Assembly (NCBI RefSeq): GCF_014229965.1
Contig: NZ_JABGBW010000002.1
Span: forward strand, 480,389-544,388
Source: Peptostreptococcus canis
Lineage (GTDB): Bacteria > Bacillota > Clostridia > Peptostreptococcales > Peptostreptococcaceae
Length of the DNA: 64,000 nucleotides
Direction of reading: 5' to 3'
Shown: positions 56,001-63,929 of the stretch, piece after piece
Layout of the letters: each line of letters opens with the position of its first letter
Numbering within the stretch: position 1 is the first letter of the stretch
Program-made: the position numbers and the translations under genes
Notes under the pieces: model-generated
Told to the model about the DNA's origin: nothing
The model's input: only the letters and a program-made list of their open reading frames with translations
Databases searched by the model: none

Positions 56001-56528
56001 GATATACTTTTTATCTATTAAATTTTCATATTTTGAATATATTTTAGCCAAATCATTCAGTTTGTGTTTCAAAGCCTCATCATCCGTATTCTCAGCCATT
56101 TCAAATATATCATTGACACTCATATCATTTTGTTTAAACTCTATGATAATATCCATAATTTTATTTACGAGACCTATTCCGTCACTACCTGATTTAAATG
56201 TTTTTAAATCTTTTGAAGCTAAATCCAAAGCCTTATAAATCAGCATAGTCCTTGCACTTTTTCCAATTTTTCTATCTTTAATTCCGCCGACATTGGTAAA
56301 TACTATCTTACTAAGCGTTGAAAAACTAACAACTCTTATTCTAAAAAAAGGATCTTTATCCACCAAAAATCTATCACTTAATTTTTTTTCCATTTCATAG
56401 GTATATTTTTCCGGCACAAGTATATAAATAGGCTTTGTACTTTCTTTTTTTGCTTCTTCAAAACACAAATCCAATATTTTATCCGTCTTATTACATCCAT
56501 TTCTTCCGGTAATAAATCCAACGCCCAT
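53043..56528 (-). CDS. addB: ATP-dependent helicase-nuclease subunit AddB
   Basis: This is the AddA partner: an inactive-helicase-like body followed by a nuclease with an iron-sulfur staple. The N-terminal Walker A is GRNGCNKT (8-15), in which the usual Gly before Lys is Asn. The nuclease motifs GKIDRLDV and VIDYKSS lie near residues 940-975, with QLFIY after. The cluster cysteines are one in FAACPFSYF and three in STPCEYCEFNAIC near the C-terminus. 1161 residues is typical. It lies 16 nt after the small nuclease gene with GGTGAAAGT ahead of the ATG. Confidence 0.95.
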   Translation of the reverse strand: MGVGFITGRNGCNKTDKILDLCFEEAKKESTKPIYILVPEKYTYEMEKKLSDRFLVDKDPFFRIRVVSFSTLSKIVFTNVGGIKDRKIGKSARTMLIYKALDLASKDLKTFKSGSDGIGLVNKIMDIIIEFKQNDMSVNDIFEMAENTDDEALKHKLNDLAKIYSKYENLIDKKYIDTEDSLSLFAGKLGDFQDIKGATIFVDEYTGFTPVQYLVIEKLIISAENIYFSLTTDLRNFNSGRGVFSKTNITFLKINEICQKNGVERLKDENMSLCSYFDGDDLIYLEKNINEFNPKPYEKEVENIEIFEFNNTHLEIEYIAGEITRLVRDKGYRYNEITIGMRNLDSYSYLIKGIFENYEIGYFLDEKIAAKNNPIIVLILSILDMKLNNYSYNSMFRYLKSGLTGIDNEDIYRLENYVLANGIRGKRWFDDMWDFPVSHSLDEEDEVFEKEYIENINKIRRLVMKPIENLHKKLAGRNRVSEICRYLYDFTVEIDLPARIDDIINRFENEDNLYKAKEYSQVWNIFISMLDELVEFLGDEKIGIEKFIRLMEAELEGFELGIIPPSRDQVFVTTVDRMKNPNTKVIFLLGVNDGVFPQTISDNSMLTDLEKEKLLSQGVKFDSDSITKAYDEQFLVYKAFSTSKSRLAVSYSVADFEGKAMRPSPLIKKLIKIFPKLKVNVILDEGEEYTFEDLKEKVSSKEKLFEDLLINIKKINSGEIDEKSSEIWREVYRFFKKDREYGEKIRLVGEALKYCNYSGKLDKFIAGELYGNGNFSISKIEKFAACPFSYFLTYGLNAKEREEYKFTPMDSGSYAHKILDEFSKRVILNGISWNDIDDKYIESEVNRISGEILESKISYILNSSEKYKYLTNRVNKRLIDSIGIMSEQVRRSDFNPEGFEVGFGFKGSLPPIKYKLSDGRDINLRGKIDRLDVFDDGINKYLMVIDYKSSTRDINLDRVYHGLDLQLFIYMNAMLRYKMDKNLKPAALLYSRFNPKLVGFDDVEQASNSNSEEHKKKILEENKLNGLIIKDIDLHNHLDNTIGKVSLKSSILPLEIKKDYSSFSKVSTRGLFEDEFDVINEYVIEKSKEICENIYSGNIDIHPYRFSGSTPCEYCEFNAICQFDRYLNGNNYNNIYKKVHRNDYEEIIKLMKEKLGERSGR

Positions 56529-56544
56529 ACTTTCACCTCCACTA

Positions 56545-57240
56545 TTACAATATTATCTCTATATCAATTATACTTTTCTTTATATCATCTATAGTATTTA
56601 AAATTATTTTCTCATATTTTTTATGTTTTTCATCCGAATACTGTACTCTGATATTATTGTCTATAGCGGGCTGATAATAATGCATTGAAATATTATCGCA
56701 AGCTATATCTTTCGCAATACTCATCTTACATACATACAAATAAACGATAGTCTGCATCTTTTTTTCCGCAATAGATTTTTCTATTTTTTTACCCTCGGTT
56801 TTCCAATCCCAGATATCTACTTTATACAGCTTTCCATTTTTATATATCTTAACTATCAAATCGAAAATCGATTGTATTCTGCCTTTTAATTCAATAACAC
56901 ATTCAGGCAAAAATTCTACATCATCACCGTATTTTTTAATATATGCATTTTTTATATTCTCTATCTTCTTCAGATTTTCCTTAACTTCCAAATTCAAGTC
57001 GCTATTATTAGACTCGGAATAAGGGGGTATATCCATAAAAATTCTTTGACACATGGTGTGAAATTCTCTACCGTATAACATATTTTCATCATACAGCATA
57101 TCGATGTCGGTATCATCGCTCCAAAAAATATCCATTATATATTTATCAAAAAATTCTTTTTTATCTCTTTTCCATGTATTTAGCATATTTTGGCTAAATA
57201 TTAAATTATCAACTCTATACTCCAGTATTTTCCTATTCAA
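56545..57240 (-). CDS. Stand-alone PD-(D/E)XK (RecB/Cas4-like) nuclease
   Basis: About 231 residues with the RecB-type nuclease core in the right order: a His (H61, GREFHTMCQ), Asp127 in IFDLIV, Asp145-Trp-Lys147 in IWDWKTEG, and the supporting QxxxY at Q163/Y167 (MQTIVYLYV). No Cys quartet for an Fe-S cluster as in Cas4 is evident. I do not know this exact family. It sits 12 nt after a UvrD-type helicase that lacks a nuclease domain and 16 nt before addB. It may be the missing nuclease of a split AddAB-like machine. The start is TTG at 57240 with AGGTGGTGAG ahead; two GTG codons at 57252 and 57249 overlap that site. Confidence 0.75.
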   Translation of the reverse strand: MNRKILEYRVDNLIFSQNMLNTWKRDKKEFFDKYIMDIFWSDDTDIDMLYDENMLYGREFHTMCQRIFMDIPPYSESNNSDLNLEVKENLKKIENIKNAYIKKYGDDVEFLPECVIELKGRIQSIFDLIVKIYKNGKLYKVDIWDWKTEGKKIEKSIAEKKMQTIVYLYVCKMSIAKDIACDNISMHYYQPAIDNNIRVQYSDEKHKKYEKIILNTIDDIKKSIIDIEIIL

Positions 57241-57264
57241 CCAACTCACCACCTACATACCAAA

Positions 57265-59529
57265 TTATTTTTTGCTATCCTTTTCCAGTTTTACAAACGA
57301 CGATAGCATACTAAAAAACTCCGAATCTTTTCTAAAAATATTCTTTCCTATACTTTCTATAAACTTCTGCTTGGAATTAAGAAGTAAAAGACTTCTTTTT
57401 GCCCTGGTGATTCCAACATACAACAGTCTAATTCTCTCTTCAATCAATTCTTTCTTTAAATCCACTTCATAATCGACCATATTTTTGACTTTATTACCTG
57501 AGATAATATCTATTTCTCTATTTATAAAGGCTTCGGGATATTTATATCCTTCCCTTAAATATCTTCTGTCTATTCTAAAATAATCACTTAATTTTGAAGG
57601 AAATTCGGAATTATTAATTCCAAAAATCACGACTGCATCCCATTCCATTCCTTTACTTTTATGAAGAGTTGATACCGTTACGCTGCCCGCCTCGGGTTCT
57701 TTTTCTCCGATATTATATATTGAATCTATCGCAGGCTCAAATACCCTGGAGTTCTTTTTATCCAGTGCTGTCGAAACCCTTGAAAAATCAATTTTTTCAA
57801 ATCGTGAAAGCATTTCAAAATAAAAAACTATTGAATGACCAAGTTGCTGTTCAAATATATTTAAATTTAACTCTGAACATATGTTACCTATAAATTCACA
57901 TATATTTAAAGGGGATTTTTCTAAAATTCTTTTTAACGCCTTTAAGCCCTTTATCGAATTATCATAAAAAGATTTTCTATTCTCATCCAGCATACATACC
58001 TTTGCTTTCGATATAATATCCAACAAATAATTTTCTTCATAAATTAATCTGTCTACATCCACATCAGCCATTCGCTCTCTTAATTTTAATTCTTCATCAT
58101 GGGATATATCAAACTCATTGAATCTGTATACAAATGAATTTAGAAACATATCTATAAATCTATCTATATCTGAATCTAATATGAAATCTATAATATATTT
58201 AATATCCTCTATTAATTTTTTTCTCTCTTTGGAATCTGCCCCTAATTTATCATATATAATATTCTGATCATCAAATCTCTCGCAAATATTCTCCACATCA
58301 AAGTTGGAAAAACAAAGTACACCGACAGAATAGGATGGGTATTTTTCATTATAATATTTCACCGTCTTGACAATCATGTCAAACTCTTCAAATGTATCAT
58401 TCAAACTTTTTGTATTTATCAAATATTTATCCGTAATAGGATTTTCCCTATATCCTTTACCTTTTTCAACTTCGTGAATATAAAGCGGTTCCAGTGAATT
58501 ATAGTATGGCTTTTCTTCATCTAAATTTACATATTCAACCAATTTATTTGCCAAATCAATTACATTTTTTGAACTTCTTCCCGCCATATTCATTTCATAA
58601 GAATAATCGGCATTTTTGCAAAAATCTACAAAAAATTTAGGATTCGAACCAGTAAAAGTTCCCGTAATACTCTGATTTACATCTCCAACTCTGACCAGAT
58701 TTTTTTTAGACTTCTTTCTAATATTCTTATTTGCAGATATAATATCTATTATCTTTCCCTGAATTGAGTTTGAATCCTGACATTCATCCTCAAATACATA
58801 TCTATACTTTTCCTGGTAATGTTGTGCAACACTCTTATTTTCCGATAAAATTTTATACGCCATTATTAGAATATCATCATAATCCATAAAACCTGAATAT
58901 CTCAATTTAGTCTGATAAATTGAATAAATAGGCGACATAATTTTCATTATTCCCCTATAATCATCTTCGACGATACCCTTTAAATAATCGTCATCTATAC
59001 TCGCATATTTGAGAAGTTTTATGGTGTTTGAAACCACAGATGTAAATTCACCGTTCCATTTTTCAATTGTATTCTCATTCATACGCTCTTTTTTATCTAT
59101 AAAACTAGAAATCTTGGTCTCGTTGTTATCGATGCCTTTATATTCTTCAATGGCTTCATTAATAAAAATAGCTTTCTTATAATCATCAATTATATCACTA
59201 TCTTCACTCATAAATATAAGACTGCTATTTTCTTTTATAATTTTCATGGCCAAAGAATGTATTGTCATTACTTCAAACTTTGACCTGCTTATTCCGTTTT
59301 CATCCACCAAACTTCCTATTCTCGACTTAAAATTGTTGGCAGCACTATTCATATATGTAAGAATCAAAATCTTTCCTTCTAACTCTTCTTCCTGCATATA
59401 TTTTAGTAACTTTGCCACTAAGTTTGTAATAATAAAAGTCTTTCCGGCTCCCGGAACAGCCTGTATGCCCATAGTTCCAGATTTATATTCCATTATTTTC
59501 TTTTGATCTTTTCTATAAACTACAGACAT
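57265..59529 (-). CDS. UvrD/Rep-type SF1A DNA helicase without nuclease domain
   Basis: 754 residues with a full set of helicase motifs: Walker A PGAGKT (26-31), Ia LTYMNSAA, Walker B EDECQDS (247-253), III VRVGDVNQSI, V STLHKSKGMEWDAVVIFG and VI LLYVGITRAKRSL. It should be an active 3'-5' translocase. The protein stops soon after motif VI, so it lacks the C-terminal nuclease of AddA. It is flanked by an AddB-like protein upstream and a PD-(D/E)XK nuclease downstream. Alternatively it is a PcrA/Rep-like repair helicase that merely shares the operon. AGGAATGGAGT precedes the ATG. Confidence 0.9.
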   Translation of the reverse strand: MSVVYRKDQKKIMEYKSGTMGIQAVPGAGKTFIITNLVAKLLKYMQEEELEGKILILTYMNSAANNFKSRIGSLVDENGISRSKFEVMTIHSLAMKIIKENSSLIFMSEDSDIIDDYKKAIFINEAIEEYKGIDNNETKISSFIDKKERMNENTIEKWNGEFTSVVSNTIKLLKYASIDDDYLKGIVEDDYRGIMKIMSPIYSIYQTKLRYSGFMDYDDILIMAYKILSENKSVAQHYQEKYRYVFEDECQDSNSIQGKIIDIISANKNIRKKSKKNLVRVGDVNQSITGTFTGSNPKFFVDFCKNADYSYEMNMAGRSSKNVIDLANKLVEYVNLDEEKPYYNSLEPLYIHEVEKGKGYRENPITDKYLINTKSLNDTFEEFDMIVKTVKYYNEKYPSYSVGVLCFSNFDVENICERFDDQNIIYDKLGADSKERKKLIEDIKYIIDFILDSDIDRFIDMFLNSFVYRFNEFDISHDEELKLRERMADVDVDRLIYEENYLLDIISKAKVCMLDENRKSFYDNSIKGLKALKRILEKSPLNICEFIGNICSELNLNIFEQQLGHSIVFYFEMLSRFEKIDFSRVSTALDKKNSRVFEPAIDSIYNIGEKEPEAGSVTVSTLHKSKGMEWDAVVIFGINNSEFPSKLSDYFRIDRRYLREGYKYPEAFINREIDIISGNKVKNMVDYEVDLKKELIEERIRLLYVGITRAKRSLLLLNSKQKFIESIGKNIFRKDSEFFSMLSSFVKLEKDSKK

Positions 59530-59547
59530 ACTCCATTCCTTTCATAA

Positions 59548-59628
59548 AATCTATTTTCTCGTCAATTCTAAAAATCTATTTTCTCGTCAATTCCAAGAAT
59601 CTATTTTCTCGTCAATTCTAAAAATCTA
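59548..59628. repeat. 25-bp tandem repeats copying the 3' end of the AddB-like gene
   Basis: The core AATCTATTTTCTCGTCAATTC starts at 59548, 59573 and 59598, an exact 25-bp period, and a fourth copy begins at 59623 but breaks after six bases. Read on the minus strand each unit encodes ELTRK-stop, the end of the gene that stops at 59601. The two extra units lie between this gene and the helicase start at 59529. Confidence 0.9.
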
Positions 59629-61217
59629 TAATAAAATTTATTTTCCTGATCAAATCCCCTAAGCGATTTCTCACTATACATCAAATAAATATTTTGGCAA
59701 CTTTCTTTTGAACTATAGCCATTTTCAATCCAACCGTTTTTCAATATTTTCTTCACCTTTTTATCTATTTTTGTCTCAAGCAAATCCTTATAGACTCCAT
59801 CCAGATTTTCTTCGGTCAAATTACTTAACAATTTATCATCCATATAGGCAAGTTCACAATCAAGTTCGGTTTCTACTTTATCATCAAACAGACCTGATTT
59901 TGCATCCAATACTATTTTATATTTTTTTACCATCTCCAAATTACTGTAATCATCAGGAGTTACTAAAATAACCGGATTGCAATATGTATTTTCCAGCTTT
60001 CTCTTATTAGATGTGAATATCCCGAGATATTTTTTTACAAAGTCTATCTTGAAATCATCAGTAATTAAAAATCCGGCATTATCTAAACTGCTTATATTTT
60101 TAAAACTTTTAAAAACCTCGGAAATGCTTTCAATAAATCTTATACCTTCCTCATTGGAATGAAAAACTTTCTTATAGAACTTCTTTATAAATTCTTCTTC
60201 CCTGTATTTTTTTTCGTAAGGGAAATTCTCTTCTATAAAGTTTTTTCTGATTTCGTTAGTATATTTATCGATATTTCTTCTAATATCTAATGGTGATTTA
60301 TCTTTATAAATATTTTTGATAAATGCAAACCTCTCATCTTCATTAAAAATATACTCGCAATTTTTATATATGGATAAAGCGACTAAAGCAGAAATAGCAA
60401 TATCGCTGTTTCCTATATCTTTTGATTCAGAAATACATTTTATATTATGACCCAGTCTGTATGAAATATCTTTAATAATTCTCGACAGACTATCGTTTAA
60501 TACAGGAACTATAACACATATTTCATTACTATCAATTCTTCTCTCATTCAGCAATTCATTTAAAATCTGTTCTAATCCATTAAGCATTTCACCATATGAT
60601 TCAAATCCCATATCATAGACATTTGAAATAGATTCCAGAAAAAAGGTATCCTCACAATCAACAAACTCCAAAATCCTGTTTTTTACTTCATCCTTGTAAG
60701 TGCTATTTTTTATCAGTCTATTAAAATATAATTCATATATTATGGAATTATCATATACTCCCAAATTACTTAAAACAGCTCTATATTCCACTATTATGTT
60801 TTTTAAATCAACAAATATCTGTGAATTTTTTCTACCCTTTCTAAATCTCTCTATTCTCTGTGCTATAGCTTCAACAGGAATATTTTCTTTGGCAGATTTT
60901 AACATAATTTTATATACTTGTCTAGAGATGCCTATACTATCTGAATTGATTTGTGAAAAATATCCATCAAACATTCTTCTTTCCTCAATTATTTTGTATA
61001 AAATAGCAATGCAGACATCTCTATCAATCACTTTCGGCAAAACACCTTCACCTATAAGGGGCCAATAAAGTTTAACTTCGGATAAAGTATAATAATCAAA
61101 AGTCATCATATTTAATTTTCCAAAAAAATCCCCTTGAAATGAATCTCGAAATTTTTTCTTTTCTAAATTAGCTCTAAGGTTATTTTCATATATTAAATAT
61201 TTTTCTCTTTCAATCAT
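59601..61217 (-). CDS. AddB-like protein lacking Walker A and nuclease domain
   Basis: 538 residues. No standard family was recognised, but the beginning lines up with AddB just past its P-loop: KYLIYENNLRANLEKKKF and MMTFDYYTLSEV correspond to the AddB segments PEKYTYEMEKKL and VVSFSTLSKI, followed by similar helical spacing (DRDVCIAILYKII against KSARTMLIYKAL). There is no Walker A, no DEYQ-type Walker B and no nuclease motif, so it is probably a structural or DNA-scanning subunit. The next two genes supply a helicase and a nuclease. The ATG has AGGAGTTGAG, so the short N-terminus looks genuine rather than mis-called. A possible promoter (TATAAT) lies in the 54-nt gap upstream. Confidence 0.6.
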   Translation of the reverse strand: MIEREKYLIYENNLRANLEKKKFRDSFQGDFFGKLNMMTFDYYTLSEVKLYWPLIGEGVLPKVIDRDVCIAILYKIIEERRMFDGYFSQINSDSIGISRQVYKIMLKSAKENIPVEAIAQRIERFRKGRKNSQIFVDLKNIIVEYRAVLSNLGVYDNSIIYELYFNRLIKNSTYKDEVKNRILEFVDCEDTFFLESISNVYDMGFESYGEMLNGLEQILNELLNERRIDSNEICVIVPVLNDSLSRIIKDISYRLGHNIKCISESKDIGNSDIAISALVALSIYKNCEYIFNEDERFAFIKNIYKDKSPLDIRRNIDKYTNEIRKNFIEENFPYEKKYREEEFIKKFYKKVFHSNEEGIRFIESISEVFKSFKNISSLDNAGFLITDDFKIDFVKKYLGIFTSNKRKLENTYCNPVILVTPDDYSNLEMVKKYKIVLDAKSGLFDDKVETELDCELAYMDDKLLSNLTEENLDGVYKDLLETKIDKKVKKILKNGWIENGYSSKESCQNIYLMYSEKSLRGFDQENKFYYRFLELTRK

Positions 61218-61271
61218 ATCTCAACTCCTAATTAACGGTTCATTTAATCCTACCTATATTATATACTATTA

Positions 61272-62828
61272 TTAATTTAATTCATACTCCCCTTGCTTCA
61301 TCTCTAATAATCTAACCTTTTTAGAATTAACGGAAATAACCGGTTTGCCGGAAGTCCTCATATCTATTTTAGCATTTTTATATACTGAACGAATATATTC
61401 GTCCAAATTACCTTTGTATTCTTTTTTATTATTTTCCAAAATAACTGAATTTGGCACTTTTCCATATAATAGATATTTATCCTCTATTTTTTCTGATTTA
61501 ATATCAAATTTCGGATTATAGTTATGAACTACAAGTCTTACACTGTCTTTAGGTGCATTTATTTTCACTTTATCAGCAATATCCTTGCCTATATAAATAT
61601 CAACTCCAAATTCTTTATGGATTTTTTCACCAAAAGAATGCTCGTAATCATACTGGGATGCTATATCATCTGCAAATAACCTGAACAGCTCATTAATTCT
61701 TATATCCTTTTCAGTAACTTTTTCCAGCTTGTCAAAATTCTTCTTTTCTCTCAAATTCTTTTCACTAAATAGGTCTCTTTCAGAAGTTGACAGATTATTG
61801 TCTTCACCATCAAAATAATCCTCTACCATATTTAAAACATCCATTTGTATCCGGTTTTCATTGTTTTCAAACCCATACTCCTGATAAAAATCTTTTTCTA
61901 ATTTTTTCTCACCGGATACATTCAATATCAATTCATTGGCAATCTTACCCTTAATATTCATTAAATCAACCAAAACTGAAGGATTTGTATTTATTTCCAA
62001 TATATTAATATTTAAATCAAAATGTTTATTCCTGTTATCAAGGGATAGGTATTCTTCATAGTTTTCAATGTCTACCACAATCTTATCAATCTTGTCCTTA
62101 TATGCTATTTCATCGATATAGTCAATTTTTTTCACTTTGATGTAGTTTTTTACCAAACCAGCATCAATATTTAACCTTGACTTTTTATCTATATCATTCA
62201 TATAGCTATGATAATACTTGCTATCATCTACTTGCATATCAACACTATTTGGAACCTCAACATCTACCACACTATAATGGCTAATAAATGTAGCGTCTAA
62301 ATTCAATGTATTTTTATCGAATCTAGCCCCGTCAACAGCCATTTTATTAAGTGAATTTCTTACTACATCCTTTGAATGTCTTAGTGACTTCATAAAATCC
62401 AGCATATCATTAATTTCTTCAAAAGAATTTATTTGATTGAAGTTTTCTTCATTTACTTTATTGAAAACCGGCTTTCCAAAAATCTTCTCTTCATATACTC
62501 TATTCATATCTTTTGCATCTATTACCAAAGTATTTTTATCCATACTTAAACTAAATACGTCTTTTCCATATGTAGATTTTACATGAACCTTTACTTTATT
62601 TGAATTTGACTTTTTCACATTTATTACAGTATTTCTAGGCAAATTACCTATTTTCAAAATCTCAACTTTTGAATCGGTATTTATTAAATCAGACTCATCC
62701 ATTAATTCTGCTCTTTTTTCATCAAAATATGAATTAAACTTAGGTACAGATAAACTACCGACAAATAAACTTCCTACAACTCCAACTATAATCATAGAAA
62801 ATATTATTAATAAATATTTTTTCTTCAT
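61272..62828 (-). CDS. Membrane-anchored DUF4097-like beta-repeat protein
   Basis: 518 residues. A Lys-rich start and one transmembrane helix (~5-28) precede a long extracytoplasmic region rich in short beta-strands with the VKVHVKSTYGKDVFSLSMDKNTLVIDAKD pattern typical of DUF4097/adhesin-like proteins. Charged, helical inserts lie around residues 340-400. No enzymatic motif is seen. It follows the HAAS gene directly (its ATG immediately after that stop), in the order PadR-HAAS-DUF4097 seen in Firmicutes envelope-stress operons. Family assignment is moderate; the function is unknown. Confidence 0.65.
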   Translation of the reverse strand: MKKKYLLIIFSMIIVGVVGSLFVGSLSVPKFNSYFDEKRAELMDESDLINTDSKVEILKIGNLPRNTVINVKKSNSNKVKVHVKSTYGKDVFSLSMDKNTLVIDAKDMNRVYEEKIFGKPVFNKVNEENFNQINSFEEINDMLDFMKSLRHSKDVVRNSLNKMAVDGARFDKNTLNLDATFISHYSVVDVEVPNSVDMQVDDSKYYHSYMNDIDKKSRLNIDAGLVKNYIKVKKIDYIDEIAYKDKIDKIVVDIENYEEYLSLDNRNKHFDLNINILEINTNPSVLVDLMNIKGKIANELILNVSGEKKLEKDFYQEYGFENNENRIQMDVLNMVEDYFDGEDNNLSTSERDLFSEKNLREKKNFDKLEKVTEKDIRINELFRLFADDIASQYDYEHSFGEKIHKEFGVDIYIGKDIADKVKINAPKDSVRLVVHNYNPKFDIKSEKIEDKYLLYGKVPNSVILENNKKEYKGNLDEYIRSVYKNAKIDMRTSGKPVISVNSKKVRLLEMKQGEYELN

Positions 62829-63449
62829 CTATCTCTTCCCTCCTTTAAACACCCCATATGAAATCGAGTTTATTTTAATTCCTAGCTTAAACAATATTAC
62901 AAATATCCATATTATAAGCAAAGCCACGCCCACCGCGAACAGTATAGGAAAAATAACTAATATAGAGCTCATACCTATAATATCCAATGTTGAGCCCGCT
63001 ATCGGTACAGCCAATAGAGCAATCCCTATTGACAATAGAATTCCAAATGTAGCAATAACAATCACCGGAAAATACATTATATCAAAAAAGAAAATAACAA
63101 TCGGCAAAATCATTCTCTTAAAAAATAAACCTGTTTCCTCAGCATTTTTTCTTCTTATTTTATTTTTTTCTTTATATTTTTCTTCATCATTATAATCAGA
63201 ATAAAAATGCAGAAAATCGCTTTGCTTATACTTACCATCTTCTATATCATTTTTAACCATTTCATCCACTATTTCTTTAGGGTTTCCCAGAGAAAATGCT
63301 ATATCATCTTCGGACTTTCCCTCTGATAATCCTTCTCTAAAATATTCATCGTAATCTCTTAAAATATCATCTATTTCTTTTGGTTCTATACATTTATAAG
63401 CCTTTTCAAGATAAAACCTTAAGTCAGACATAAAATCCGCTCTATTCAT
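62829..63449 (-). CDS. HAAS-domain (DUF1700) membrane protein
   Basis: 206 residues. The N-terminal HAAS domain (~5-70) is recognisable by DILRDYDEYFREGLSEGKSEDDI and AFSLGNPKEIVDEM. After a charged linker come three to four transmembrane segments (~105-200). HAAS proteins are nearly always encoded next to PadR-type repressors and are thought to work with them in membrane-linked signalling. It overlaps padR by 8 nt and abuts the DUF4097-like gene. Confidence 0.88.
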   Translation of the reverse strand: MNRADFMSDLRFYLEKAYKCIEPKEIDDILRDYDEYFREGLSEGKSEDDIAFSLGNPKEIVDEMVKNDIEDGKYKQSDFLHFYSDYNDEEKYKEKNKIRRKNAEETGLFFKRMILPIVIFFFDIMYFPVIVIATFGILLSIGIALLAVPIAGSTLDIIGMSSILVIFPILFAVGVALLIIWIFVILFKLGIKINSISYGVFKGGKR

Positions 63450-63765
63450 CGCTCTTCCCCTTTCTTAGTATCAAATCAACATCTTCAACAAAGTCATACC
63501 ATTCTTTCTCTTGCTGTGCAAAATAATTCTGGCCTAAATTAGTCATCTTATAGTACTTTCTAGCCGGACCACCACTTGAATCCACCATATATGTTTCAAA
63601 ATACGAATCCTTTGTAAGCCTTCTAAGTATCGGATATATAGTCCCCTCGTTAACCTCAATACTTTTAGAAATATTTTGAACGATTTCATAGCCATACATA
63701 TCCTTATGATTAATCATAGCCAGCACACATAATTCCAAAGCACCTTTCCTAAACTGAGTGTTCAA
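63442..63765 (-). CDS. PadR-family transcriptional regulator
   Basis: A short winged-helix repressor of ~107 residues (FRKGALELCVLAMINHKDMYGYEIVQ, SIEVNEGTIYPILRRLTKDSYFE) with the C-terminal dimerisation helix. The start is TTG at 63765, giving MNTQFRKGALEL, the usual PadR opening; GTG codons at 63777 and 63774 lie in the AGGTGGTGA ribosome site. It heads a three-gene operon with HAAS and DUF4097-like genes. Its probable operator overlaps the -35 box upstream, suggesting autorepression. Confidence 0.93.
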   Translation of the reverse strand: MNTQFRKGALELCVLAMINHKDMYGYEIVQNISKSIEVNEGTIYPILRRLTKDSYFETYMVDSSGGPARKYYKMTNLGQNYFAQQEKEWYDFVEDVDLILRKGKSDE

Positions 63766-63821
63766 ATGCTTCACCACCTTTTTTAAAATTTCTTCTTACT
63801 TACTAAATATTTACTGTTGAT

Positions 63822-63891
63822 CACATACTACTGTGTATTACTATGTATTATATATTACTGAGTATAGCATATTATTGTGTAATACACAATA
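63822..63891 (-). promoter_or_regulatory. padR promoter with palindromic operator
   Basis: TATTGTGTAATACACAATA (63873-63891) is a perfect palindrome. It covers the minus-strand -35 (TTGTGT, 63884-63889), which is 17 nt from -10 TATACT (63861-63866). A second, weaker site CACA-N6-TGTG lies at 63822-63835 in the leader. This is the expected layout for an autorepressed PadR gene. Confidence 0.65.
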
Positions 63892-63900
63892 GTTATAAAT

Positions 63901-63925
63901 AAAAAAACTCCGGAAAAATCCGGAG
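63901..63925 (-). terminator. Terminator of the rRNA operon
   Basis: On the minus strand CTCCGGA-TTTT-TCCGGAG (63908-63925) followed by U7, immediately after the 5S rRNA 3' end. Confidence 0.92.
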
Positions 63926-63929
63926 CTTG

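Noticed and set aside
56545..57240. Cas4 of a CRISPR adaptation module
   Set aside because: Although the nuclease core is Cas4/RecB-like, no cas1/cas2 is nearby and no cluster-binding Cys quartet is seen.
59548..59628. CRISPR array
   Set aside because: The units are contiguous 25-mers without spacers, and no cas gene is in the window; it is a simple tandem duplication of a gene end.
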